A stretch of 64,000 bases of DNA, from NCBI GenBank assembly GCA_019135865.1, contig JAGVVD010000019.1, positions 62,001 to 126,000 on the forward strand, given 5' to 3'. A program made the position numbers and the translations under genes. Of the stretch, positions 9,601 to 17,304 are shown in pieces. How positions within the stretch are numbered: position 1 is the first letter of the stretch; every line of letters starts with the position of its first letter. The stretch comes from Elusimicrobiota bacterium. Its GTDB lineage: Bacteria > Elusimicrobiota > Elusimicrobia > Elusimicrobiales > UBA9959. The notes beneath the pieces were generated by a model. It was not told where the DNA came from. It searched no databases and saw nothing but the letters and a program-made list of their open reading frames with translations.

Positions 9601-9747
9601 GCTGTCTCCTTATGGGGCGCTGAACGGGGACGGCTCCCGCGCCGTGCCTTCCGAAGCCACATGAGGAGCCGTCGCCCCGAGCGGAGCGCGGGTACCGGCA
9701 CTGCCGGACGACCGAGAATGTCTGAGCCCGGAGCGCTATGCGCGAGA
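9503..9747. repeat. Perfect 17-base inverted repeat, long range
   Basis: tctcgcgcatagcgctc at 9503-9519 is the exact reverse complement of 9731-9747. The left copy lies in the loop of the 9465-9600 hairpin and the right copy lies outside it, so simultaneous pairing would form a pseudoknot. Confidence 0.7.
9626..9678. repeat. Short hairpin with bulge
   Basis: ggggacggctcc at 9626-9637 pairs with ggagccgtcgcccc at 9665-9678 with a two-base bulge. It lies between the long hairpin and the right copy of the 17-base repeat. Confidence 0.5.
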
Positions 9748-9786
9748 GCCTGTGGCGTTTTTTCGTGGTGAGCCGCCCCCGGTGTC

Positions 9787-9802
9787 TGTAATAGTTGTTA
9801 CA
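9787..9802. promoter_or_regulatory. CRP/FNR-type dyad TGTAA-N6-TTACA
   Basis: A perfect 5+5 dyad with a 6-base spacer lies 35 bases before the XdhC start at 9838. The TGTNA-N6-TNACA layout is the usual half-site pattern for CRP/FNR-family regulators. Which regulator binds it, if any, is inference. Confidence 0.45.
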
Positions 9803-9837
9803 AAGGGGGCCGGGGCGCGCGGAATTTATGTAAAATC

Positions 9838-10674
9838 ATGCTTAATATGAAAGAGTCCAAGAATTTGATCAAAATGCTTTCCGAGGCCATAGATTCCGGG
9901 CGCGGCGCGGCTTTCGTCACCGTAATAAGCGTCGCCGGCTCCACCCCGCGCGAGGCCGGCGCCAGGATGCTGGTCTATTCCGACGGCTCCATAGAGGGCA
10001 CGGTCGGCGGCGGCAGCGTCGAGTCGCTGGTCATAAAGAAAGCCGTCGAATGCATCGCCAAAGGCGACGGCGGCAAGTTCTCCTTCGGCCTCAAGCCCGG
10101 CGGCAATACCGGCATGATCTGCATGGGCGACATGGAAGTCTTCATCGACGTCTACAAGAACCCTTTCAAGGTCCTGATACTCGGCGCCGGCCATGTCGGG
10201 ATGAAGATAGCCGAGGCCTGCCGCATGGCCGGCTACCCGTACCTCGTCGCCGACGACCGCAAGGAGTTCGCCAATCCGGAGAGGTTTCCCGAGGCGCTCG
10301 CTATAATCAATGAGCAGCCGCATAAGGCCGTCGCCTCCGCCGGCGTGGACAAGGACACCTACGCCGTCATAGTGACGCGCGGCCATTCGCTGGACAGGGA
10401 ATGCCTCGAGGCCCTGATACCGACCGGGGCGGCCTATATCGGCATGATAGGCAGCGCCGGCAAGGTCATGGAGATCTTCCGCCAGCTCGGGAAGAAAGAT
10501 CTTTTCCCGCTCAAGGACCCGCGCGTCCATTCCCCGATAGGCCTCAACCTCGGCGGCAAGGCCCCGGGCGAGATAGCCGTCTCGGTGCTGGCCGAGATCA
10601 TAAAAGTCCACTACAAGCGCGACGGCTCCCATATGCGCGACGCCGCCAGGAAGAAGACCCCCGCCAAAAAGTGA
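9838..10674 (+). CDS. xdhC: XdhC/CoxI family molybdenum hydroxylase maturation factor
   Basis: XdhC proteins bind the molybdenum cofactor, promote insertion of its terminal sulfur and hand it to xanthine dehydrogenase-type enzymes. The N-terminal domain shows VISVAGSTPREAGARMLV and GTVGGGSVES (about 25-65), and the C-terminal domain a Rossmann motif ILGAGHVGMKIAEACRMAGY (about 114-133). At 278 residues it has the usual two-domain length. ATGs at 9838 and 9847 are both possible; a TAAAAT box ends at 9836, so the second ATG with a near-absent leader is plausible. It is the first gene of the hydroxylase operon. Confidence 0.9.
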   Translation: MLNMKESKNLIKMLSEAIDSGRGAAFVTVISVAGSTPREAGARMLVYSDGSIEGTVGGGSVESLVIKKAVECIAKGDGGKFSFGLKPGGNTGMICMGDMEVFIDVYKNPFKVLILGAGHVGMKIAEACRMAGYPYLVADDRKEFANPERFPEALAIINEQPHKAVASAGVDKDTYAVIVTRGHSLDRECLEALIPTGAAYIGMIGSAGKVMEIFRQLGKKDLFPLKDPRVHSPIGLNLGGKAPGEIAVSVLAEIIKVHYKRDGSHMRDAARKKTPAKK

Positions 10675-10682
10675 GGAAGCCC

Positions 10683-12989
10683 ATGGAAAAACTCTCTTTC
10701 GTAGGAAAGTCCCTGCCGCGCAAGGACGCGGAGATAAAGGCGACCGGCAAGGCGCTCTATTCCGCCGACCTCGACTTCCCCGGCATGCTGCACGCCGCGG
10801 CGGTGCGCAATCCGAAGCCCCGCATAAAGATAAGCGGCGTCTCCGACTCCGCCGCCAGGAAAATAGACGGCTACCGGGCGCTCGTCACTTACAAGGACCT
10901 GCGCGGGCCTAACAAATGGCCGCTGGTGGATACCGATTACCCGTTCCTGCCGGAGGAGGAGTCCCGCTTCGAGGGGGAGACCGTAGCGCTCGTCGTGGCC
11001 GATACCCATCGCGCGGCGCGCGCGGCCGCGCAGGCCGTCGCCATAAAGTACAAGGAACTGCCCTTCGAGACCGACCCGCTCAAATCGCTGGAGAAAGGCG
11101 CCGTCAGGCTTTACGGCGACGATAATGTCTTCAGCCGTTTCGTCATAAAGAAAGGCGACGCCAAAAAGGCGCTGGCCGAGGCCGCCTACACCGTGGAGGG
11201 GGAGTTCACCACCAACTACCAGGTGCACGCCTACCTCGAGACCCAGGGCGCCATAGCCGTGCCGCAGCCCGACGGCGGGCTGGTCGTCTATACCACCACC
11301 CAGTGCCCTTTCTATGTTCTGGACGCGGTCGCGGCCGCCTGCGGCCTGCCCTACAACAAGGTCAAGATAATCCAGACCGTCACCGGCGGCGGCTTCGGCG
11401 GCAAGGAGGACGTGCCGGCGCTGGTGGCCTCGCACGCCGCTCTCTGCGCGCTCAAGAGCGGCCGCCCCGTGCGCCTCATCTACGACCGCACCGAGGACTT
11501 CCGCTCGATGTCCAAGCGCCACCCGTCGTGGTCGCGCGTCACCTACGGCGCCGACAAGAACGGGCGCATCACCTCCTGCGTCGTAAAATACGTCCTCGAC
11601 GCGGGCGCCTATTCCACGCTGTCGCCGATAGTGCTCTGGCGCGGCACGGTGCACGCCGCCGGGCCGTACGAGATAGAGAACGTGACCATAGAGACCTGCG
11701 CGGCGGCCACCAACAAGGTGCCGGCCGGCGCCTTCCGCGGCTTCGGCCAGCCGCAGATCTCCTTCGCGCAGGAGTCGCTCATCGACGAGCTGGCGGCGAA
11801 GGCCGGGAAAGACCCGGTGGATTTCCGCCTTCACAACCTTCTCGACCCCGGCGACATCACGGCCACCGGCCAGGAGCTGACCTCTTCCTGCGGCCTGCGC
11901 GAGCTGGTCGAAGCCGTGAGGGAGAAGTCCGGCTGGGACAAGTGGGCGGAGAACGGTTTCCGCAAGGTGGAGGGCAACAAGGCCCGCGGCCTGGGCGTTT
12001 CCGCCGCCTATTACGGGGTCGGACTGGGCGCCAAGGGCCGTTACCTCGACCGCGCCGGAGCGCTGGTCAATATCTATAAGGACGCCAGCGTTACGGTCAA
12101 CGTGGGCAACACCGAGATGGGGCAGGGCGCGCTGACCGTGCTGGCGCAGATAGCCGCCGAGACGCTCAACGCGCCATATGACCGGGTGCGTGTGGAGGAG
12201 GTCGACTCGACCAAGGTCCCCGACTCCGGCCCGACGGTGGCCAGCCGCACCACGCTGATGAGCGGCAACGCCATAATCGAAGCCGCCAAACCCATAAGGG
12301 ACAACCTGTTCAAGACCGCGCTGGACCTGCTCAAGGCCAAAGGCGCCGACATCTCGGGCATGATGCAGGCGGCCGAAGGCCTTTTCTCCATCGACGGCCA
12401 TAAGGTGCCTTTCGCGGAAGTCGTCAAGGAATGCTGGAGCCGCCGGCTCAAGATGTGCGAGGAGGGCTGGTACGCCGCGCCGCGCACCACCTACGACATG
12501 AAGGACGGGCAGGGGGACGCCTACGTCACCTATTCCTATTCAGCAGACGTGGCCGAGGTGGAGGTGGACCTGGAGACCGGCGTTCTGAAGGTCATAAAGC
12601 TCTGGGGCGCTTTCGATGTGGGTAAAATAATAAACCCGCGCCTGGCGGAGGGCCAGGCCCAGGGCGGCATGCTGCAGGGGATGAGCTGGGCCGTCTATGA
12701 GAACCTGGTCTACAGGAACGGTATCATGGCGAACCCCAACTTCACCGACTACGTCATCGCCACTACCGCCGATAAACCCGAATATGATATAACTTTCATA
12801 GAAAAGGATTACGAGGACGGGCCTTACAAGGCGAAGGGCATGGGGGAAGTGCCGCTCATAGGAGTGGCCGCCGCCGTGGCCAACGCGGTGAAGGCCGCCT
12901 CGGGCGCGCGCGTGGCCTCGGTCCCGCTGCTGCCCGAGAAGATCTGGAAAGGTATGGAAGAGTCGAAGACCGCCGGAGGGAAAAAATGA
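10683..12989 (+). CDS. Molybdenum hydroxylase large (Mo-cofactor) subunit, cluster 1
   Basis: A 768-residue Mo-binding subunit of the xanthine dehydrogenase/aldehyde oxidase family. It carries GGGFGGKED (from Gly237), AFRGFG with the active-site Arg at 352, EMGQGALT and GMGEVP with the catalytic Glu at about 722. It lacks the AYRCSFR loop of CO dehydrogenase, so it is purine- or aldehyde-oxidising in type. The start at 10683 follows XdhC by 8 bases with gagga upstream. Its stop overlaps the next gene, an outer-membrane-type gene placed between it and the small subunits at 14254 and 14739. The substrate is not determinable. Confidence 0.9.
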   Translation: MEKLSFVGKSLPRKDAEIKATGKALYSADLDFPGMLHAAAVRNPKPRIKISGVSDSAARKIDGYRALVTYKDLRGPNKWPLVDTDYPFLPEEESRFEGETVALVVADTHRAARAAAQAVAIKYKELPFETDPLKSLEKGAVRLYGDDNVFSRFVIKKGDAKKALAEAAYTVEGEFTTNYQVHAYLETQGAIAVPQPDGGLVVYTTTQCPFYVLDAVAAACGLPYNKVKIIQTVTGGGFGGKEDVPALVASHAALCALKSGRPVRLIYDRTEDFRSMSKRHPSWSRVTYGADKNGRITSCVVKYVLDAGAYSTLSPIVLWRGTVHAAGPYEIENVTIETCAAATNKVPAGAFRGFGQPQISFAQESLIDELAAKAGKDPVDFRLHNLLDPGDITATGQELTSSCGLRELVEAVREKSGWDKWAENGFRKVEGNKARGLGVSAAYYGVGLGAKGRYLDRAGALVNIYKDASVTVNVGNTEMGQGALTVLAQIAAETLNAPYDRVRVEEVDSTKVPDSGPTVASRTTLMSGNAIIEAAKPIRDNLFKTALDLLKAKGADISGMMQAAEGLFSIDGHKVPFAEVVKECWSRRLKMCEEGWYAAPRTTYDMKDGQGDAYVTYSYSADVAEVEVDLETGVLKVIKLWGAFDVGKIINPRLAEGQAQGGMLQGMSWAVYENLVYRNGIMANPNFTDYVIATTADKPEYDITFIEKDYEDGPYKAKGMGEVPLIGVAAAVANAVKAASGARVASVPLLPEKIWKGMEESKTAGGKK

Positions 12990-14254
12990 AAGCCGTAAGG
13001 ATATTCGCAGCGCTGCTGGGTGTGGCCATGCTGGCCGGGGGGGCCGCGGCCGAGGATAATTACGACAGGCTGGCCAGGGAACTGACCGAGGCCGGCTCTT
13101 CGCTGGAGAACAAGAAGATCGCCATCATCCCCTTCGCTCACGCCGACGGGCGCGCCGTCTCCAAGGACGGCTCCGTCGTCTCGGAGCGCCTGACCATCAA
13201 GATGATCAACACCCGCAAGTTCGAGATCATCGAGCGCAGCGTGCTCGACAAGGTCATGGACGAGCTCAAGCTCCAGTCCACCGGCGCGATAGACGCCACC
13301 AGCGCCAAGGAACTGGGCAAGGTGCTCGGCGTCGAGGCCATCATCACCGGCACGCTGGTCGAGACGGCCACCGGCAAGATAGAGGTCAACGCGCGGCTCA
13401 TCAAGACGGAGACCGCGCAGGCCATAGGCGCCTCGCAGGTCACCGTCGAGAAGGACTGGATAGGCGACGCTCCGACCCCGATGCCCGCGCAGCCGCAGGC
13501 GCAGGAGCCGCAGGCGTACCAGCCGCAGCAGGCGGCCAAGGCGGCGGCCCCCCGCGAGCGCCACCCCAACGCGTACGGCTATTTCGACGTTTTCCTCGGC
13601 GGCGGCGCCAGGACCGTGGATATCACCTACGAGAACAGCGGCAGGGGCGTGTTCATGACCGAGATCGGGTTCACTCCCGTCCTGATATCGAACGGCCCCT
13701 ACCGGGAAATAAAGCTGGAACAGCTTGAAGGCGGCGGAGTGGGTCCGCTGGGTATGCGCGTCGGCGGCTTCGGCAAGGGCGCCATCGGCGGCGCTTTCGA
13801 ATTCTCCGTCAATAAGCATACCGTCGAGCCGCAGACCGTGACCGGCACCAGGAACGGCGCCTCCACCAGGTTCACGCTGCCTTCCGGGGACAACTACCTG
13901 GACATGACCTCGTTCGGCCTGCTGGGCAATCTCTTCGTGCGTCACACCGGCAAGGTCGTGGACCCTTATTTCGGCCTGGGCCTGGGCCTTTCGCTCAACA
14001 GGGTCTATATGCGCTATGTCAGAGGCCTCACGGCTTCTTCCGTCATGAACACTCCGGTGGACGATTTCGGCGTGGGCCTGATGTTCAATATCCCCGTCGG
14101 CGTCCGCATAAAGCTGGACCCCAAGACGCATATCGTGGCCGAACTGCGCTACGAGCTCAATAATGTCAGCTTCGACCGCGATGTAAAGGGCGAGGACGAC
14201 ACGATAAATTCCCAGGGGACCCGGTTCCTGATAGGAGTAGGATTCGGCTTCTGA
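12986..14254 (+). CDS. Exported CsgG/FlgO-like protein with barrel-like C-terminus
   Basis: The protein of 422 residues starts with a signal peptide (MKAVRIFAALLGVAMLAGGAAAE). Residues about 30-155 have the pattern of CsgG/FlgO/LpoB-type domains: IAIIPFA, SERLTIKMINTRKFEIIERSVLDKVM, then AKELGKVLGVEAIITGTLVE. A Pro/Gln/Ala-rich linker (about 165-190) leads to a C-terminal half of alternating amphipathic strands ending in an aromatic residue (GVGFGF), like an outer-membrane barrel. Four-base ATGA overlap with the Mo subunit before it and one-base overlap with the Fe-S subunit after it place it inside the hydroxylase operon. I do not know a function; periplasmic assembly or outer-membrane attachment are possible. 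Confidence 0.8.
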   Translation: MKAVRIFAALLGVAMLAGGAAAEDNYDRLARELTEAGSSLENKKIAIIPFAHADGRAVSKDGSVVSERLTIKMINTRKFEIIERSVLDKVMDELKLQSTGAIDATSAKELGKVLGVEAIITGTLVETATGKIEVNARLIKTETAQAIGASQVTVEKDWIGDAPTPMPAQPQAQEPQAYQPQQAAKAAAPRERHPNAYGYFDVFLGGGARTVDITYENSGRGVFMTEIGFTPVLISNGPYREIKLEQLEGGGVGPLGMRVGGFGKGAIGGAFEFSVNKHTVEPQTVTGTRNGASTRFTLPSGDNYLDMTSFGLLGNLFVRHTGKVVDPYFGLGLGLSLNRVYMRYVRGLTASSVMNTPVDDFGVGLMFNIPVGVRIKLDPKTHIVAELRYELNNVSFDRDVKGEDDTINSQGTRFLIGVGFGF

Positions 14255-14742
14255 TGGGACGATTCCTCCTCGATTGCGCCGTCAACGGCGCGCGGGTCCG
14301 CCGCTGGATAGACCCCTCGCGCACGATGCTCGAGTTCCTGCGCGAGGACCTCGGTCTCAAGGGGACCAAGGAGGGCTGCGGCGAGGGGGAATGCGGCGCC
14401 TGCCTGATACTGCTCGACGGCCGCGCGGTCAATTCCTGCCTGATGATGGCGGTCCAGGCCCACGGCCGGGAGATAGTCACCATAGAGGGGATCAAAGGCC
14501 GCGACGGCGGCCTGCATCCCTTACAGAGAACTTTCATGGAAGAAGGAGCCGTGCAATGCGGCTTCTGCATTCCCGGCATCATCGTCGCGGCCGAGGCGCT
14601 GCTGCGCCGCAGGCCGGCCGCGACCATCGAAGATATAAAGCTGGAGCTGACCGGCAATCTCTGCCGCTGCACGGGCTACGAGAAGATACTCTCCGCCGTC
14701 GAGCTCTCCCGCGGCGACCTTAAGAAGAAGGGGAAGGGATGA
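14254..14742 (+). CDS. Molybdenum hydroxylase 2Fe-2S subunit, cluster 1
   Basis: Small electron-transfer subunit of 162 residues. The plant-type ferredoxin cluster is seen as GCGEGECGACLILLDG (about 46-61) and the helical C-terminal cluster as QCGFCIPG and LCRCTGYEKI. It passes electrons from the Mo site to FAD. TGATG overlap with the preceding gene and 4-base overlap with the FAD subunit show coupling. No signal peptide is present, so the enzyme should be cytoplasmic even though the gene before it is exported. Confidence 0.93.
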   Translation: MGRFLLDCAVNGARVRRWIDPSRTMLEFLREDLGLKGTKEGCGEGECGACLILLDGRAVNSCLMMAVQAHGREIVTIEGIKGRDGGLHPLQRTFMEEGAVQCGFCIPGIIVAAEALLRRRPAATIEDIKLELTGNLCRCTGYEKILSAVELSRGDLKKKGKG

Positions 14743-15581
14743 GGCCGGACCTCCTCGTAAAACCCTCCTCGCTGGCCGGACTCTGGAAGGCCCTTCCTTC
14801 GCTCCCGCGCGACAGGCGTTACCTGGCCGGCGGCACCGACCTGATGATAGCCGCGGGCCACGGTCACGCCGGCGATTGCTGGATCGATATCAGCGGGCTG
14901 AAAGAGCTCAAAGCTTTCCGCGAAACCTCCTCTTCCGTTTTCATCGGGGCCGGCCTGACCATCGCCGAGCTGGCCGAAATGACGGCGGTGAAGAAATGGC
15001 TGCCCGCCCTGGCGCTCTGCGCCCCGCATTACGCCAGCCCCAGCCTGCGAAATATGGCCACCATAGGCGGCAACGCGGCCAACGGCAGCCCCTGCGCCGA
15101 CGGCGTCTGCGCCCTGCTCTCGGAGAAGGCGGAGATAGTCCTGGGGCTCAAAGGCGCTAAGCGGAAGATGCCGCTCCACTCCTTTTTCCTCGCCCCCAAG
15201 CGCACGGCGCTTAAGAAAGACGAGCTGATACTCGGTTTCGAGGTCCCCAAATGGCGGCATGTCTCCGCCTATGAGAAACTGGGGCCGCGCTCCTATTTCG
15301 GCATTTCCAAAGTGACCGTCTGCGTCTCGGCGGAGCTCTCCGCCGGCCTGGTGAAAGAGGCGGTCATCGCCTGCGCCTCCGTGGCGCCGGTGCCGCTGCT
15401 GGCCCGCAAGGCCGCGGAGTTCCTCTATGGCCGCCGGCTCGACGAAGGGACGATCAGCGAGGCGGCCGCCCTTGCCCAGAGCGAGACCTCGCCGATAACC
15501 GATACGCGCTCGGAAGCCGCCTACCGCAAAGCCATGGTACGCGTACTCGCGGTCCGCGCGCTTTCGAAACTGCCCGCCTGA
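14739..15581 (+). CDS. Molybdenum hydroxylase FAD subunit, cluster 1
   Basis: The 280-residue FAD-binding subunit of the CoxM/XdhB family. Features include LAGGTDLMIAAGHG (about 28-41) for the N-terminal flavin loop and ATIGGNAANGSPCAD (about 107-121), followed by the CO dehydrogenase flavoprotein C-terminal fold. It completes the L-S-M set with the genes at 10683 and 14254 and presumably passes electrons to NAD+ or another acceptor. It overlaps the Fe-S gene by 4 bases. Confidence 0.92.
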   Translation: MRPDLLVKPSSLAGLWKALPSLPRDRRYLAGGTDLMIAAGHGHAGDCWIDISGLKELKAFRETSSSVFIGAGLTIAELAEMTAVKKWLPALALCAPHYASPSLRNMATIGGNAANGSPCADGVCALLSEKAEIVLGLKGAKRKMPLHSFFLAPKRTALKKDELILGFEVPKWRHVSAYEKLGPRSYFGISKVTVCVSAELSAGLVKEAVIACASVAPVPLLARKAAEFLYGRRLDEGTISEAAALAQSETSPITDTRSEAAYRKAMVRVLAVRALSKLPA

Positions 15582-15606
15582 ACGCGGCGGTTTTACAGGA
15601 GACATC

Positions 15607-17304
15607 ATGCTGCGAACCGTAGCCCTGCTTGCCGTCCTTTCCCTGCCGGCCTCAGCTCTCACGGCCGACCAGGACCCCCTGCTGGAAGCCCTCCAGGGAG
15701 AACTGGACCGTTCTTTCTCCAGGCTTAAGTCCGCCGAGAAGGTCCCATTATATTTCCTGCATTACGGCGCCACCGACACCGACTATTATTCCGTCGGCGC
15801 CACGCTGGGGGCCCTTTCCTACGACAACTCGGGCCGCGAACGCAAACTGGACGTAGACGCCAGGTTCGGCTCGCCGGAACTTGACAATACCCACGAGCTC
15901 AAAGGGGCGCAGGCCAGGCTTAATTCCAAGGACCAGGCCTCCGTCGACCTGCCGGTCGGCTCCGACGCGGCCGCCATAAGGGCCAGGGTCTGGGAACTGA
16001 CCGACGCCGCATATAAGGCCGCGCTCGACCGCTACGCCAAGGTAAAGACCAATATCGGCGTCACGGCCGAGGAGAAGGACAAGTCCGGCGATTTCTCGCC
16101 GGCCCCGGCGGGGACCTTTTACGCTCCCGTGTCGCTGCCGGAACTCGACAGGGCCGGCTACCGGGAGATGACCAAACGCCTCTCGGAGAAGTTCAAGGCG
16201 CACGGGTTCATCATCCGCTCCGGGGTCTCCCTGAACGCCAGCGCCGCGAACCGCTACCTGGTCAACTCGGAGGGCTCCTCCGTGGTGACCGGCAACGTTT
16301 ACCTCTATCTCTCCTATTACCTGACCGCCAGGACGGAGGACGGGATGGACCTCTCGCGCAGCAAGTCCTACCATGCCGATACCCCCGGCGGGCTGCCGGG
16401 CGAGAACGAGATAGCGGCGGATATCGACAATTCCGTCTCGGAACTGGCCGCGCTGCTCAAGTCGGAGCCCAGCGAGCCTTACAGCGGCCCGGCGATACTC
16501 GAAGGCCCCGCCGCCGGCGTCTTCTTCCACGAGATCTTCGGCCACCGCATCGAGGGACACCGCCAGAAGAGCGAGAGCGAGGGCCAGACCTTCGCCAAGA
16601 TGCTGGGCCAGCGTATCATGCCGGAATTCCTGCGGGTCTACGATGACCCTTCCGTTCACGACGTGAAGGGGCAGTTCCTGCGCGGTCATTATACCCACGA
16701 CGACGAGGCGGTCCGGGCCGCGCGCGCCTCCCTGGTCGAGAACGGCGTTCTCAGGGGCTTCCTGATGGGCCGCACGCCGATAGAAGGCTTCCCCTCCTCG
16801 AACGGCCACGGCAGGCGCTCTTCCGGCAACGGCGTAGTGGCGCGCCAGGGCAACCTGATCGTCGAGTCCTCCTCCGTGGTCCCCTACGCCGAACTCCGCC
16901 GGCTGCTGCTGGAGGAGATAAAGAACTCCGGCAAGCCCTACGGGCTGCTGATCCGCGACATCTCGGGCGGCTTCACCATCACCCAGCGAGTGCTGCCGCA
17001 GAGCTTCACCGTCCATGTCCTGCTGGCCTACAAGGTCTACGCCGACGGCAGGCCCGACGAGGCGGTGCGCGGGCTGAACCTTATCGGCACTCCCATCCAG
17101 GCCTTCTCGCGCATCAAGGCCGCCGCCGACGACGCCGGCGTCTTCAACGGCACCTGCGGCGCGGAGTCCGGCTGGGTGCCGGTCTCCGCCGTCTCGCCGA
17201 GCCTGCTGTTCAGCGAGATGGAGACCGAAAAGGTCTCCAAGTCCAATAACAAGCCCCCGCTCCTGCCGCCGCCCTACGCCGGAAAAAAGGGGGGTAAGTT
17301 ATGA
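15607..17304 (+). CDS. Exported TldD-like metalloprotease with intact metal site
   Basis: TldD/PmbA-family protein of 565 residues. It begins with a Sec-type signal peptide (MLRTVALLAVLSLPASALTA). The metal motif HEIFGHRIEGH gives His308, Glu309 and His313, and Cys517 in NGTCGAESG sits where TldD supplies its cysteine ligand. Classical TldD/TldE is cytoplasmic, so export is notable. A clear AGGAG site precedes the ATG at 15607, 26 bases after the hydroxylase FAD gene. The next gene is a paralogue lacking the metal residues, overlapping by 4 bases, so a TldD/TldE-type heterodimer in the periplasm is inferred. The substrate is unknown. Confidence 0.9.
   Translation: MLRTVALLAVLSLPASALTADQDPLLEALQGELDRSFSRLKSAEKVPLYFLHYGATDTDYYSVGATLGALSYDNSGRERKLDVDARFGSPELDNTHELKGAQARLNSKDQASVDLPVGSDAAAIRARVWELTDAAYKAALDRYAKVKTNIGVTAEEKDKSGDFSPAPAGTFYAPVSLPELDRAGYREMTKRLSEKFKAHGFIIRSGVSLNASAANRYLVNSEGSSVVTGNVYLYLSYYLTARTEDGMDLSRSKSYHADTPGGLPGENEIAADIDNSVSELAALLKSEPSEPYSGPAILEGPAAGVFFHEIFGHRIEGHRQKSESEGQTFAKMLGQRIMPEFLRVYDDPSVHDVKGQFLRGHYTHDDEAVRAARASLVENGVLRGFLMGRTPIEGFPSSNGHGRRSSGNGVVARQGNLIVESSSVVPYAELRRLLLEEIKNSGKPYGLLIRDISGGFTITQRVLPQSFTVHVLLAYKVYADGRPDEAVRGLNLIGTPIQAFSRIKAAADDAGVFNGTCGAESGWVPVSAVSPSLLFSEMETEKVSKSNNKPPLLPPPYAGKKGGKL

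Larger units (their letters stand above)
9449..9837. other. 389-base intergenic region without a gene
   Basis: No credible coding frame is seen. The stretch holds a long imperfect hairpin (9465-9600), a separate perfect 17-base inverted pair (9503-9519 with 9731-9747), a smaller hairpin (9626-9678), a tiny perfect hairpin (9695-9707) and, near the downstream operon, a TGTAA-N6-TTACA dyad. No T-run follows the large hairpin, so it is not a typical terminator. Confidence 0.7.
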
